Made by a program: the position numbers and the translations under genes. From assembly GCA_903850335.1 (NCBI GenBank), contig CAINLJ010000044.1, positions 1 through 42,862 on the forward strand: 42,862 nt of DNA, written 5' to 3'. The stretch comes from an uncultured Bacteroidia bacterium (GTDB taxonomy: Bacteria; Bacteroidota; Bacteroidia; Bacteroidales; Prolixibacteraceae). Under the pieces are notes generated by a model. That model saw only the letters and a program-made list of their open reading frames with translations. It did no database searches and had not been told where the DNA came from. Shown here piece by piece: positions 1 through 8,922 of the stretch. Every line of letters begins with the position of its first letter. Within the stretch, counting starts at the first letter, position 1.

Positions 1-815
1 CCAATAACATTAAGACCCATGTGCTGATATGAATCCAGAACATCCTGAAATTCATTTTTACGCAATAATCCGTTATCAACAAAAATACAGGTAAGGTTTT
101 TCCCGATTGCCCTGTTGAGTAAAACACCTGCTACACTCGAATCAACCCCGCCGGAAAGCCCAAGAACTACCTTGTCGTTCCCGATTTTATCGCGTAATTG
201 AATAATTGTTGTTTCTATAAACGAGTCAGGAGTCCAGTCCTGTTTGCATCCGCAAATACTTACAAGGAAATTCTCAAGGATTTTGGTTCCTTCGGTGGTA
301 TGGTATACTTCAGGATGAAACTGAATGGCATAAGTGTCTTCACCGGCAATTTTAAAGGCTGCATTTTCAACATCCTGTGTTGATGCTATGATATGATAAT
401 CTTCAGGAAGTTTAATTATTGTGTCCCCATGAGACATCCAGACCTGTGAATTTGCACTTATTCCCTCAAGCAGGATGCTCTCTTTATTGACAACATTTAA
501 GTTTGCACGTCCATATTCACGTGAATTTGAGGCAGCTACCTCGCCCCCAAAGAAATGAGCCAGATATTGGGCACCGTAGCAGACACCGAGTAATGGATAT
601 TTTCCCTTTATTCCGGATAAGTCGATTCTTGGACCCTTTTCATCTCTTACCGAATAAGGGCTGCCCGAAAGGATTACCCCTTTAACTGTTGAATCAATAG
701 TTGGATAGTGATTATAGGGGTGAATTTCGCAATAAACATTCAATTCACGAACTCTTCTTCCTATTAACTGGGTATATTGAGATCCAAAATCAAGAATAAT
801 TATTTTTTCCTGCAT
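1..815 (-). CDS. guaA: GMP synthase (glutamine-hydrolysing), 3' part cut by window edge
   Basis: Makes GMP from XMP, ATP and glutamine in the cytoplasm, the last step of guanylate synthesis. About 271 residues are visible, from the ATG at 815 to the window edge. The class I glutamine amidotransferase domain comes first, with the nucleophile Cys79 in GVCYGAQ and the His167/Glu169 pair in FHPE. The ATP-pyrophosphatase domain then begins with the PP-loop SGGVDSS at about residues 221-227. The remaining half, with the XMP-binding and dimerisation regions, lies outside the window. A good promoter sits just upstream (847-875). No frameshift is seen in the visible part. The identification is secure because both domains carry their signature motifs in the expected order. 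Confidence 0.97.
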   Translation of the reverse strand, partial: MQEKIIILDFGSQYTQLIGRRVRELNVYCEIHPYNHYPTIDSTVKGVILSGSPYSVRDEKGPRIDLSGIKGKYPLLGVCYGAQYLAHFFGGEVAASNSREYGRANLNVVNKESILLEGISANSQVWMSHGDTIIKLPEDYHIIASTQDVENAAFKIAGEDTYAIQFHPEVYHTTEGTKILENFLVSICGCKQDWTPDSFIETTIIQLRDKIGNDKVVLGLSGGVDSSVAGVLLNRAIGKNLTCIFVDNGLLRKNEFQDVLDSYQHMGLNVI

Positions 816-846
816 GAGCATAATTTTTAACTTCGGTATTTTCGCA

Positions 847-875
847 CAAAGATAGGGATTATTGACTAAGGCAAA
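847..875 (-). promoter_or_regulatory. Bacteroidota-type promoter of guaA
   Basis: On the minus strand an exact TAnnTTTG -7 box (TATCTTTG, 854-847) lies 17 nt downstream of a TTTG -33 box (875-872). Transcription would start roughly 25 nt before the guaA ATG. Spacing is slightly shorter than the usual 19 nt. Confidence 0.7.
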
Positions 876-961
876 AATAGAGAGTTAATGATAAGATTTT
901 TTTAATTAGTTTTATATCCTACTTATTCTCAGGGATAGTTAATTAACCAAATTATATACCA

Positions 962-2308
962 ATGATGGAAAACAAAGCAGAATTTAGCCGGCGTCAATTT
1001 CTATCTGCTACTGCCTTAGGTGCACTGGGTACAATCGGAACAGTGGGATTGCTTGAATCGTGCACCGGATCAAACAAAAAACTAAAGTTACCTGAGTTAC
1101 TTAATGAGGCCCCGGATGGTAAAATATTAAAAGCCGGACTAATTGGTTGTGGTGGTCGTGGTACAGGAGCTGCAATCAACTTTCTTGATGCAGGACCTAA
1201 TCTTCAGATTGTTGCCCTGGGAGATCTGTTTAAAGACAAGTTGGATGCTTGCAGGGCTACATTGAAGAGTAAAAAAAATGTTGAAATTGAAGATAACAAA
1301 TGCTTTACAGGCTTCGACAATTACCAAAAAGTTATCGATTCAGGTGTTGATGTAGTTTTGCTTTGCACACCACCTCATTTCAGACCGGCACACGTCGAAG
1401 CAGCTGTAAATGCAGGAAAGCATATATTCATGGAAAAACCGGTTGCAGTCGATCCTGTAGGAGCAAGGGCAGTATTGATTGCCTCCAAAAAAGCGGAACA
1501 GATGGGCCTGAGTGTCGTTAGCGGTACAATTCGGAGAGTCCAAAAAGATTATATGGAGACCTGGCGAAGGGTAGCTAATGGTGAAATTGGCGAAATAGTA
1601 AGCGCTCATATCACACGGAACGGAGGTTCTCTCTGGGCAAAAAGAAGATTGCCAGAATGGTCCGACATGGAATACATGATCCGTAACTGGGTGAATTTCT
1701 GCTGGCTTTCAGGCGATCATATTGTAGAGCAGTTTATCCATGAGGTTGACGTGATGAATTGGTTCGTCGGTAAAATTCCGGTCAAGGCAATGGGTTGGGG
1801 AGGCAGACAACGACGGGTAACTGGCGATCAGTATGATTTTTTCAGTGTTGAATATTTATACGATAATGGGATGCAAACGCATTGTGCCGCCCGGCAGGTT
1901 AGCGGATGCAGTAACCTGAAGCGGGAAATTATTACCGGCACAAAAGGCTATGCAGATTGCAGCGGAACTCTTTTTGACCTCAATGGAAAGCAGATTTGGC
2001 AATATCCCTATCCTAAAGAGGGTGATACCGATCTTACGTGGAAAGTCAAAGATCCTTATGTACAGGAACATATAAACCTTGTAACGGCAATAAGGTCCGG
2101 AAAACCTGTAAACGATGCTGAGGCTCAGGTTAATTCTACCTTAATAACCATCATGGGACGTATCTCGGCATATACCGGAAAAGATGTGACCTGGGAGGAG
2201 ATGCTGAATTCAAATCTTTCTCTGGGTCCGAAGAACTATGCTATGGGCTCTGTACCAAATATTCCTGAGATAGTGCCGGTGATTGGCACTGAAGCCAGGT
2301 TAATCTGA
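962..2308 (+). CDS. Gfo/Idh/MocA family oxidoreductase, Tat-exported, probable lipoprotein
   Basis: NAD(P)-dependent sugar oxidoreductase family of 448 aa. The N-terminus has a twin-arginine signal (SRRQFLS, Arg10-Arg11), a hydrophobic stretch, and a lipobox-like LESC ending at Cys34. A periplasmic, lipid-anchored enzyme carrying its own cofactor is therefore likely. The Rossmann fold starts at GLIGCGGRG (59-67), and the family hallmark EKP is at 158-160. Two adjacent ATGs (962 and 965) are possible starts. The next gene, a Tat-exported sugar epimerase, follows after about 41 nt. Exported Gfo/Idh/MocA proteins beside sugar epimerases and DUF1080 proteins are associated with 3-keto-glycoside chemistry in Bacteroides. 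The exact substrate cannot be read from the sequence. Confidence 0.9.
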   Translation: MMENKAEFSRRQFLSATALGALGTIGTVGLLESCTGSNKKLKLPELLNEAPDGKILKAGLIGCGGRGTGAAINFLDAGPNLQIVALGDLFKDKLDACRATLKSKKNVEIEDNKCFTGFDNYQKVIDSGVDVVLLCTPPHFRPAHVEAAVNAGKHIFMEKPVAVDPVGARAVLIASKKAEQMGLSVVSGTIRRVQKDYMETWRRVANGEIGEIVSAHITRNGGSLWAKRRLPEWSDMEYMIRNWVNFCWLSGDHIVEQFIHEVDVMNWFVGKIPVKAMGWGGRQRRVTGDQYDFFSVEYLYDNGMQTHCAARQVSGCSNLKREIITGTKGYADCSGTLFDLNGKQIWQYPYPKEGDTDLTWKVKDPYVQEHINLVTAIRSGKPVNDAEAQVNSTLITIMGRISAYTGKDVTWEEMLNSNLSLGPKNYAMGSVPNIPEIVPVIGTEARLI

Positions 2309-2349
2309 CATACCTATTATATTTTAACAAAATGCTAATTCAAAATAAT

Positions 2350-3246
2350 ATGAATAGAAGAGAATTTACTAAAAATACGGTGATGACTGCGGCATTTCTA
2401 TCTAGTGGTCTCATATCCGGATTATCAGATTTGGCGGCATCAGAAAAGCGTACACTAAAAAAAGGGATCATGTGGGATTGTATCGGCTATGGGAAAACTA
2501 TTGCCGATAAGTTTGAGGCAGCCAAAAGTGCCGGTTTCGATGGTGTTGAGGTTATGAGTCATTTCGACAGGAATGAGGTGTTGAAGGCCCGCGATAAAAC
2601 CGGTCTTTTAGTTCCGAGTGTTTGTAGTGCAAAACACTGGAAACTCCTTTTGTCTGACCCTGATCCAAAAGTACGTGAGGCGGGTGTTGAGGCTTTAAAG
2701 GTAAGTCTCGAAGATGCCAAAACTTATGGGGGTGACACTGTCCTCCTGGTTCCTGGAAGGGTTAGCGAATCTGTAAGCTACGATGATTGCTGGAAAAGAT
2801 CTGTCGAAGAGATAAAAAAGGTGGTACCACTGGCCGAAAAGTTTAACGTAAAAATTGCCATCGAGAATGTCTGGAACAATTTTTTACTAAGCCCCCTCGA
2901 AATGGCACAATATGTCGATCAGTTTCAAAGCAAAATGGTGGGTTCGTATTTTGACTGTGGAAATATTGTCAATTCAGGATGGCCTGAACAATGGATTAAG
3001 ATTCTGGGCCACAGGATCGCCAAGGTTCACATTAAAGAGTTCAGCCGCAAGCTAGCTGAAAAACAAGGAAAGGGTGCTGGATTTGGAGTAAAACTTTTGG
3101 ATGGTGATGTCAACTGGCCTGCTGTTATGAAGGCTTTCGATGAAGTCGGTTACAATGGCTGGACTACAGTTGAAATGTCAGGAGGTGATTCACCTGAAGG
3201 GCTTAAAGACCTTTGCGACAGACTTGCAAAGATCCATGCAGCCTGA
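2350..3246 (+). CDS. Sugar phosphate isomerase/epimerase family protein (TIM barrel), Tat-exported
   Basis: AP-endonuclease-2 / xylose-isomerase-like TIM barrel of about 298 aa. I place the start at the ATG at 2350 (MNRREFTKN) rather than the in-frame ATG at 2332, because it puts the twin-arginine motif right at the N-terminus. The mature barrel begins near KKGIMWDCIGYG. Metal-ligand type residues appear in IAIENVWNN, SYFDCGN, VHIKEF and TTVEMSGGD, the usual Glu/Asp/His/Glu order of the family. It lies downstream of the Gfo/Idh/MocA gene in the same orientation and is probably co-transcribed. A role in keto-sugar epimerisation or cleavage in the periplasm is likely. Substrate is unknown. Confidence 0.88.
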   Translation: MNRREFTKNTVMTAAFLSSGLISGLSDLAASEKRTLKKGIMWDCIGYGKTIADKFEAAKSAGFDGVEVMSHFDRNEVLKARDKTGLLVPSVCSAKHWKLLLSDPDPKVREAGVEALKVSLEDAKTYGGDTVLLVPGRVSESVSYDDCWKRSVEEIKKVVPLAEKFNVKIAIENVWNNFLLSPLEMAQYVDQFQSKMVGSYFDCGNIVNSGWPEQWIKILGHRIAKVHIKEFSRKLAEKQGKGAGFGVKLLDGDVNWPAVMKAFDEVGYNGWTTVEMSGGDSPEGLKDLCDRLAKIHAA

Positions 3247-3334
3247 ACTTGAAACCATAAATTCCCAGTTTCGGAATATCCTTTCATTGGCCTTAGTGAG
3301 GAATATTTCGAGGCTGTAGCAAAGGGGAAAAATT

Positions 3335-3382
3335 TAAACGCAGAGGTCGCAGAGTGAAAACGCGAAGTATCGCAAAGCATTG
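3335..3382. repeat. Degenerate short purine-rich repeat (cgcagag / cgcgaag / cgcaaag)
   Basis: The stretch contains spaced near-repeats acgcagag, cgcagag, acgcgaag and cgcaaag. Low-complexity repeats of this type recur in non-coding DNA of environmental bacteria as far as I recall. It does not encode a protein. Confidence 0.5.
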
Positions 3383-3479
3383 TATATATATCTGTTAACG
3401 CTGCGCAATATTACGTTTTAATTATTTCATTGTGGGGTATAAGACTTTTGATGAAGGCTCCATCCATTGACTTGAAAAG

Positions 3480-3530
3480 TCTCTATTTTCATAACCTTAG
3501 TTCGCTGACCTAAGGTTATGAAAATAGAGA
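3480..3530. repeat. 21-bp perfect inverted repeat, 9-nt loop
   Basis: Arms 3480-3500 and 3510-3530 are perfect reverse complements over 21 bp, separated by the loop ttcgctgac. There is no T-tract on either side. It could fold as a very stable hairpin downstream of two convergent genes, or it could be the remains of a mobile element. Confidence 0.85.
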
Positions 3531-3635
3531 GATCACATCATTGTAAGATATATAATATCAACAACTTACAATTTGTAATCAATGAGATACCCGGAACCTT
3601 CGAACTCTGATGAGGTCTTTCAAATCGCATCTTAA

Positions 3636-4400
3636 TTAAAGCTTCCTGATCCAGATATTCCGGTAGCTTACAGGGTTTCCATGATCCTGTAGTACAAGTG
3701 AACCTGGTCCGTGCATCTTGTATTTTGGTATTCCAATATATTCAGTTGGACCTGACAGAGACACGTTATTCTGCACAAGTACTCCGTTTTGGAGGACTGT
3801 TGCCCGGGCTGGAGTGAAGACGGTGCTGTCAGCTTTAAATCTTGGAGCAGTAAATATAACGTCATAGGTTTGCCATTCTCCTGGCTTCTTGCAAACATTT
3901 ACAAGCGGGGCATGCTGTTTGTAGAAAGATCCAGCCTGGCCATTACGGTATGTCCGGTTATTATAATTATCAAGCACCTGAAGTTCATAACGTTCCTGCA
4001 TAAATATGCCGGAATTCCCACGACCCTGACTCTTGCTTTCCGGATCGACTATAGCCGGAGTCCGCCATTCGATGTGTAATTGAAAATCTTCAAAACTAGA
4101 TTTTGTATTTATTGTTCCGGTACCTCTAACTACTGTAACACAATTATCGGCAACTTCCCAGCCAGGTGCTTCCCCCTTACTGTTTGTCCAGTTTTTAAGT
4201 AATGATTCTGATGAGCCATCAAAAAGTACGATCGCATCTGAAGGCGCATTCAGATTATTGTCAGCCGGGGTGATAACAGTAACTTCCGGATCCCAGAATT
4301 CAGTCATCTCGGGTTTCATTTTAGCATTTTCAGGATTCTGGTTTTGTGCGAAAGCTGCTACAGCTCCCATAAGAAATACAGATAATAGAATTTTTTTCAT
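3636..4400 (-). CDS. DUF1080 (3-keto-disaccharide hydrolase family) secreted protein
   Basis: Concanavalin-like beta-sandwich of the DUF1080 / 3-keto-disaccharide hydrolase family, 254 aa from the ATG at 4400. The longer reading to 4493 is rejected: it would overlap the end of the mutase gene and bury a good signal peptide. From 4400 the protein begins with a typical Sec signal (MKKILLSVFLMGAVAAFAQ). Family features follow: DAIVLFDGSS near the start of the domain, FEDFQLHIEWRTP, GRGNSGIFMQERYELQVLD and PGEWQTYDVIF. It probably acts in the periplasm on oxidised glycosides, which fits the exported oxidoreductase and epimerase encoded convergently at 962-3246. It lies 82 nt downstream of the mutase gene. 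Catalytic activity is inferred from the family only. Confidence 0.88.
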   Translation of the reverse strand: MKKILLSVFLMGAVAAFAQNQNPENAKMKPEMTEFWDPEVTVITPADNNLNAPSDAIVLFDGSSESLLKNWTNSKGEAPGWEVADNCVTVVRGTGTINTKSSFEDFQLHIEWRTPAIVDPESKSQGRGNSGIFMQERYELQVLDNYNNRTYRNGQAGSFYKQHAPLVNVCKKPGEWQTYDVIFTAPRFKADSTVFTPARATVLQNGVLVQNNVSLSGPTEYIGIPKYKMHGPGSLVLQDHGNPVSYRNIWIRKL

Positions 4401-4482
4401 TTCGTTTTGACTTTTTAAACTATTTAATTGCAACTTTTTAAATTTTAATGTGGCACTTTTAAGTACCGATGTAAAATTATTT

Positions 4483-6228
4483 TTATAACCCAAGATCAGT
4501 CATAACCTGATCAATTTTAAGGTTTGTTTTTGCTTCGACTGAATCATAATCAGAAGGAGAAGAAAGCGTGTCTTTTACTTCAATATAGAATTTTATCTTT
4601 GGTTCTGTTCCTGAAGGACGAACAGAGACCTTAGATCCGTCTTCTGTGAAGAACTGAAGCACATTTGCCGTAATTTTTTGATTAATTGGCACTTTATTGC
4701 CGGTCAGCAAATGCTTTTCCTCAAGAGTCTCATAATCTTTCACAACCGAAAGAGCTGAGCCTGCAAGTTGTTTCGGCGGATTATTTCTGAAATTAATCAT
4801 CATCTCTTCAATTTCCTCAGCACCGCTTTTCCCGGTTCGGACGACATATTTCATTTTCTCTTTTGAGTAGCCATAAGTAAGATAAATATCCTGTAACATC
4901 TCGAACAGCGATCGCCCGTTGTCTTTAGCCCAGGCTGCAATCTCAGCCATCAAAGCACAGGAAGTAACAGCATCCTTATCTCGCACAAAATCAAGAGGCA
5001 TAAACCCGAAACTCTCTTCGCCACCACCAATGTAGTTTTTCTTCCCTTCATTCTCGCGGATTACCTCTGCAATGTATTTAAACCCGGTGTAGACATCGAA
5101 ATACTGGACATTATTCCTTTTTGCGATATCAACTACTAATTCACTTGTAACTATAGTCTTAACTACATATTCATTTCCTTTCAATAGTCCAAGCTCCTTG
5201 CGTTTTGTAATTATATAATATAAGAATATCAGAACTGTCTGGTTTCCATTTACAAGGATGAATTCACCTTTGTCATTTTTTATTGCAATACCCAGACGGT
5301 CCGCATCAGGATCAGAAGCCATTACAAGGTCGGCATTTGTTTCAACGGCTTTTGCAATGGCCAGTTTCATTGCCGCTGGTTCTTCCGGGTTTGGAGAGAT
5401 TACTGTTGGAAAATCTCCGCTAACAAGATCTTGCTCAGGAACATGAATAACGTTATTGAACCCCATTTTTTCGAGGGCCATTGGAATTAACTTAACTCCG
5501 GTACCATGAATTGGGGTATAAACTATCTTAAGGTCATTTTGACGTTTAATAATTTCAGGCGAAAGTGATACAGAAACGACCTTTTCCAGAAACTTCTGGT
5601 CCATTTCAGCACCTAGCAAAGAAATGTTTTCCTTAGGTCCGTTAAACTTGATATCTTCAACCTTAACTTTCAATACCTCACTGATAATATTCACATCGTG
5701 TGGTTCCACAATTTGCGACCCGTCATCCCAATATGCTTTGTAGCCATTATATTCTTTTGGATTATGGGATGCCGTGAGAATTATCCCGCTTTGCAAACCA
5801 AGTTCCCGAATCGCGAATGATATTTCGGGTGTTGGGCGTAAATCTTCGAATAGGTAAACCTTAATGCCGTTAGCCGAAAAAATTCCGGCAGCCGTTTCAG
5901 CAAAAAGACGGCTGTTGTTTCTGCAGTCATGTCCGATTGCAACTCCGATTTGTTCAGAACCGGCAAAGGCAATTTTCAGATAGTTGCTTAATCCTTGCGT
6001 TGCAGCTCCTACTGTATAAATATTCATTCGGTTTGAACCGACCCCCATTATTCCTCTCAATCCTCCGGTTCCAAATTCAAGATCTTTATAAAACGCATCA
6101 ATTAATGCAGTATTATCAGGGTTGTTAATAAGCCGGCTTACTTCTTCCCTGGTTTGGCTGTCGTAATGCCCGGTTAACCATTCATTGGCTTTAATTAGAA
6201 TTGATTCAGGAGTCTCGGATGCTTTCAT
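4483..6228 (-). CDS. Phospho-sugar mutase (phosphoglucomutase/phosphomannomutase)
   Basis: Alpha-D-phosphohexomutase of 581 aa, a normal length for the long bacterial PgmB/PMM2-like type. All four active-site loops are present: the phosphoserine loop TASHNP (152-157, Ser154), the metal loop DPDADR (306-311), the sugar loop GEESFG (403-408) and the phosphate loop RPSGTEP (537-543). It interconverts hexose 1- and 6-phosphates in the cytoplasm, feeding nucleotide sugars and glycogen. Whether it prefers glucose or mannose cannot be decided from these motifs. Upstream on the minus strand is an exact TATATTTG -7 box. The DUF1080 gene follows downstream but may have its own promoter. Confidence 0.95.
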   Translation of the reverse strand: MKASETPESILIKANEWLTGHYDSQTREEVSRLINNPDNTALIDAFYKDLEFGTGGLRGIMGVGSNRMNIYTVGAATQGLSNYLKIAFAGSEQIGVAIGHDCRNNSRLFAETAAGIFSANGIKVYLFEDLRPTPEISFAIRELGLQSGIILTASHNPKEYNGYKAYWDDGSQIVEPHDVNIISEVLKVKVEDIKFNGPKENISLLGAEMDQKFLEKVVSVSLSPEIIKRQNDLKIVYTPIHGTGVKLIPMALEKMGFNNVIHVPEQDLVSGDFPTVISPNPEEPAAMKLAIAKAVETNADLVMASDPDADRLGIAIKNDKGEFILVNGNQTVLIFLYYIITKRKELGLLKGNEYVVKTIVTSELVVDIAKRNNVQYFDVYTGFKYIAEVIRENEGKKNYIGGGEESFGFMPLDFVRDKDAVTSCALMAEIAAWAKDNGRSLFEMLQDIYLTYGYSKEKMKYVVRTGKSGAEEIEEMMINFRNNPPKQLAGSALSVVKDYETLEEKHLLTGNKVPINQKITANVLQFFTEDGSKVSVRPSGTEPKIKFYIEVKDTLSSPSDYDSVEAKTNLKIDQVMTDLGL

Positions 6229-6281
6229 AATCAGATAAAATTATAGTGTTTTCGATGAAATGATGGTGTTTAAAAATTAAC

Positions 6282-6289
6282 CAAATATA
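6282..6289 (-). promoter_or_regulatory. Candidate -7 box of the phospho-sugar mutase gene
   Basis: Exact TAnnTTTG (TATATTTG read on the minus strand) about 55 nt before the ATG at 6228. No clear TTTG -33 box is found at the expected distance, so this is only a partial match. Confidence 0.5.
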
Positions 6290-6355
6290 AACCCGATTTT
6301 TGATTTAATAAAATTTGAATATACTGCAAATTAACTGTAAAAAAACAAATAATCA

Positions 6356-6386
6356 TTTGATATTTAAGGGAAAAACCTTACTTTTG
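6356..6386 (+). promoter_or_regulatory. Bacteroidota promoter of rpsA
   Basis: Textbook match: TTTG (6356-6359), exactly 19 nt, then TACTTTTG (6379-6386). The start would be near 6393, giving a leader of about 45 nt before the rpsA ATG at 6437. Confidence 0.85.
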
Positions 6387-6436
6387 CACCACAATTTAAA
6401 ATAATGTCTAATTTATTAATTTTAAGATCAATTTGA

Positions 6437-8452
6437 ATGAGTGAAATTAACGAAAGTCCTGAAATTAACGAGGAAGCAGAGTTAGCTGCTGCTCCTGTTG
6501 AAACAGCAGCTGAAAATGTTGCTGCCCCTGTTGAAGAAACAGTGGAGATTGCTGCAGAAGTTATTGCAGCGCCTGTTGAAGCGGTTGCAGAAATAGCTGC
6601 GGAACCTGTTATCGAAGAAATTGCAATTGAAATTCCTATTGTTCCTGTAACAAGGGTACTTAAGGAGACCTCAGCCAAGGCTGATGAAGATTTTGACTGG
6701 GATGCTTTTGAAGGCACCAAGTCGGCCAACAGTAGTGCCACCAAAAAAGAGATGACCGACATGTATGACAATACCCTTTCTATCCTTCAGGAGAAAGAGG
6801 TTGTTGATGGCCGCGTAATCTCGATGAACAAACGCGAAGTCGTTGTTGACATCGGTTATAAATCCGACGGTATCGTTTCTGTAAATGAATTCCGTTATAA
6901 TCCGGCCCTCAAAATTGGAGATCAGGTAGAGGTTTATGTCGAAACTCTTGAAGACAAAAAAGGTCAGTTGACCCTTTCGCACAAAAAAGCCCGTGCCATG
7001 CGGAGCTGGGATCGTGTTAATGCCGCCCTCGAAAATGACGAAATCATTACCGGATTTATTAAATGCCGCACCAAAGGTGGTATGATCGTTGACGTATTCG
7101 GAATTGAAGCCTTCTTACCAGGATCACAGATTGATGTTAAACCTATCCGTGATTATGACATCTATGTGAACAAAACGATGGAATTCAAAGTGGTTAAGAT
7201 CAATCATGAATTCCGGAATGTTGTTGTTTCTCATAAGGCTCTTATCGAAGCTGAACTTGAACAGCAGAAGAAGGACATTATCTCAAAACTTGAAAAAGGA
7301 CAGGTTCTGGAAGGAACTGTTAAGAATATTACCTCTTACGGGGTGTTTATTGACCTTGGCGGTGTTGATGGATTAATCCATATCACTGACTTAAGCTGGG
7401 GTCGCGTAGCTCATCCAAACGAGATAGTACAGCTTGATCAGAAGATCAATGTTGTAATTCTTGATTTTGATGACGACAAAAAACGTATTGCACTTGGTCT
7501 GAAACAATTATCATCACATCCTTGGGATAACCTGAGTGCAGAACTAAAAGTTGGTGATGTTGTGAAAGGTAAGGTAGTCGTTATGGCTGATTACGGCGCA
7601 TTTATCGAAATTGCCGCTGGTGTTGAAGGTTTGATCCACGTTTCTGAAATGAGTTGGTCACAACATCTTCGTTCTGCCCAGGATTTCCTAAAAGTTGGTG
7701 ACGAGGTAGAGGCTACAATTCTTACCCTTGACAGGGACGAACGTAAGATGTCTCTTGGTATCAAGCAGATGAAAAATGACCCATGGGATAAGATTGAAGC
7801 TAAATATGCAATTGGCTCCAACCACGTGGCACGCGTTCGTAACTTTACTAATTTTGGAGTATTCGTTGAAATAGAGGAGGGAGTTGATGGTTTGATTCAT
7901 ATCAGTGATTTAAGCTGGACGAAAAAGATTAAACATCCTTCTGAATTTACTTCTATTGGTGCCGAGGTAGATGTACAGGTCCTGGATATCGACAAGGAAA
8001 ATCGTCGTTTAAGTCTTGGCCACAAGCAATTGGAAGAAAACCCATGGGATGTTTTCGAAACAATATTCACTGTTGATTCGGTACATGAAGGTACAGTTAT
8101 TGACCTCTTCGACAAAGGGGCTGTAATCTCACTTCCTTATGGTGTTGAAGGCTTTGCTACTCCAAGACACCTTGTAAAAGAAGATGGTTCAAATGTAAAG
8201 ATGGATGAGAAACTTGATTTCAAGGTTATTGAATTCTCTAAATCAGCTAAAAGAATCATCCTTTCACATTCAAGAGTTTACGAAGATTCCAAGAAATCTG
8301 AAGAGACAGCCAAGAAAAAAACAACTGCCAAACAGGCAACCAAGAGTGTTAAGCCGGTTAAAGATACCTCGGAAAAAACAACTCTCGGTGATATCAGTGA
8401 GTTAGCTGCCTTGAGAACTCAGATGGAAGAGAATGAGAAAAATGATAATTAA
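6437..8452 (+). CDS. rpsA: 30S ribosomal protein S1
   Basis: RNA-binding ribosomal protein that helps recruit mRNA to the 30S subunit, important where Shine-Dalgarno sequences are weak. It is 671 aa. Six S1 (OB-fold) domains are visible at about residues 121-184, 202-268, 288-357, 373-443, 460-530 and 547-612, the third to fifth with the typical YGVFIDL/FVEI and GLIHISDLSW signatures. Residues 1-75 form a low-complexity extension of Ala, Val and Glu with an imperfect AAPVE repeat, and the C-terminus is a Lys/Thr-rich tail. A strong promoter precedes it. A STAS gene follows 35 nt downstream before a shared terminator. Confidence 0.97.
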   Translation: MSEINESPEINEEAELAAAPVETAAENVAAPVEETVEIAAEVIAAPVEAVAEIAAEPVIEEIAIEIPIVPVTRVLKETSAKADEDFDWDAFEGTKSANSSATKKEMTDMYDNTLSILQEKEVVDGRVISMNKREVVVDIGYKSDGIVSVNEFRYNPALKIGDQVEVYVETLEDKKGQLTLSHKKARAMRSWDRVNAALENDEIITGFIKCRTKGGMIVDVFGIEAFLPGSQIDVKPIRDYDIYVNKTMEFKVVKINHEFRNVVVSHKALIEAELEQQKKDIISKLEKGQVLEGTVKNITSYGVFIDLGGVDGLIHITDLSWGRVAHPNEIVQLDQKINVVILDFDDDKKRIALGLKQLSSHPWDNLSAELKVGDVVKGKVVVMADYGAFIEIAAGVEGLIHVSEMSWSQHLRSAQDFLKVGDEVEATILTLDRDERKMSLGIKQMKNDPWDKIEAKYAIGSNHVARVRNFTNFGVFVEIEEGVDGLIHISDLSWTKKIKHPSEFTSIGAEVDVQVLDIDKENRRLSLGHKQLEENPWDVFETIFTVDSVHEGTVIDLFDKGAVISLPYGVEGFATPRHLVKEDGSNVKMDEKLDFKVIEFSKSAKRIILSHSRVYEDSKKSEETAKKKTTAKQATKSVKPVKDTSEKTTLGDISELAALRTQMEENEKNDN

Positions 8453-8487
8453 TCAATTTTTGATCAGATAAGGGTTATATCTTTTTA

Positions 8488-8844
8488 ATGGTGAATTTTA
8501 CAATTCGAAATGAGTCCGGCTATTCCTGTCTAAAGGTTTTAAGAAACCGCTTTGATACTCTTATTTCTCCGGAAATAAAAGCCCAGTTGGTTTTACTCTC
8601 GAATGGAGGAGCCCGGAATATTATAATGGATCTCGAGGATTGTGAATATTGCGACTCATCAGGATTGGGAGCCATACTAGTCGGAAACAGACTCTGTGAA
8701 GGGACTGAAGGGACTTTTATCTTGTGCAATCTCTCCGTAGGTGTTGAAAAGATCATTAAGTTGGCTATGTTAGACACTATTCTTTTAATTACCTCCGGGT
8801 TTAAGGAGGCTGAAGAGTTGCTGATCAAAAAGACAGAACTTTAA
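8488..8844 (+). CDS. STAS domain protein (anti-sigma factor antagonist-like)
   Basis: A single STAS domain of 118 aa resembling SpoIIAA/RsbV. The conserved phosphoacceptor region DSSGLGAIL is present, with Ser58 at the position usually phosphorylated by a partner kinase. These proteins release a sigma factor or regulator from an anti-sigma kinase when unphosphorylated. No partner kinase or phosphatase is encoded nearby. It lies 35 nt after rpsA in the same direction and ahead of a strong terminator, so it is likely co-transcribed with S1. The next gene, RNase Z, is separated from it by that terminator. Confidence 0.88.
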   Translation: MVNFTIRNESGYSCLKVLRNRFDTLISPEIKAQLVLLSNGGARNIIMDLEDCEYCDSSGLGAILVGNRLCEGTEGTFILCNLSVGVEKIIKLAMLDTILLITSGFKEAEELLIKKTEL

Positions 8845-8850
8845 TAAAGA

Positions 8851-8879
8851 AAACCGGCTTAAACGCCGGTTTTTTTTTT
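8851..8879 (+). terminator. Rho-independent terminator after rpsA-STAS
   Basis: An 8-bp perfect stem (8851-8858 with 8865-8872), 6-nt loop and a run of nine or so T residues, starting 7 nt after the STAS stop codon. Confidence 0.92.
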
Positions 8880-8922
8880 GCATAATTTCCACTTTTCTTG
8901 TAGGTTTGATAAAACTTTGATT

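Larger units (their letters stand above)
3247..3635. other. Intergenic region with degenerate repeat and strong palindrome
   Basis: About 390 bases without a credible gene, between two convergent transcription units. It holds a purine-rich degenerate repeat (about 3335-3382), a 21-bp perfect inverted repeat (3480-3530), and a weaker 8-bp inverted repeat (3540-3547 with 3565-3572, 17-nt loop). No U-tract follows the large palindrome, so a classical terminator is not evident. Confidence 0.7.

Noticed and set aside
198-685. Two small plus-strand frames at the start of the window
   Set aside because: Both lie antisense within guaA, which has full domain support.
4401-4493. 31-residue N-terminal extension of the DUF1080 protein
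   Set aside because: It overlaps the mutase gene and hides a good signal peptide that starts at 4400.
8878-8922. N-terminal extension of RNase Z from a TTG
   Set aside because: The TTG lies in the terminator T-run and the family starts at the ATG at 8923.
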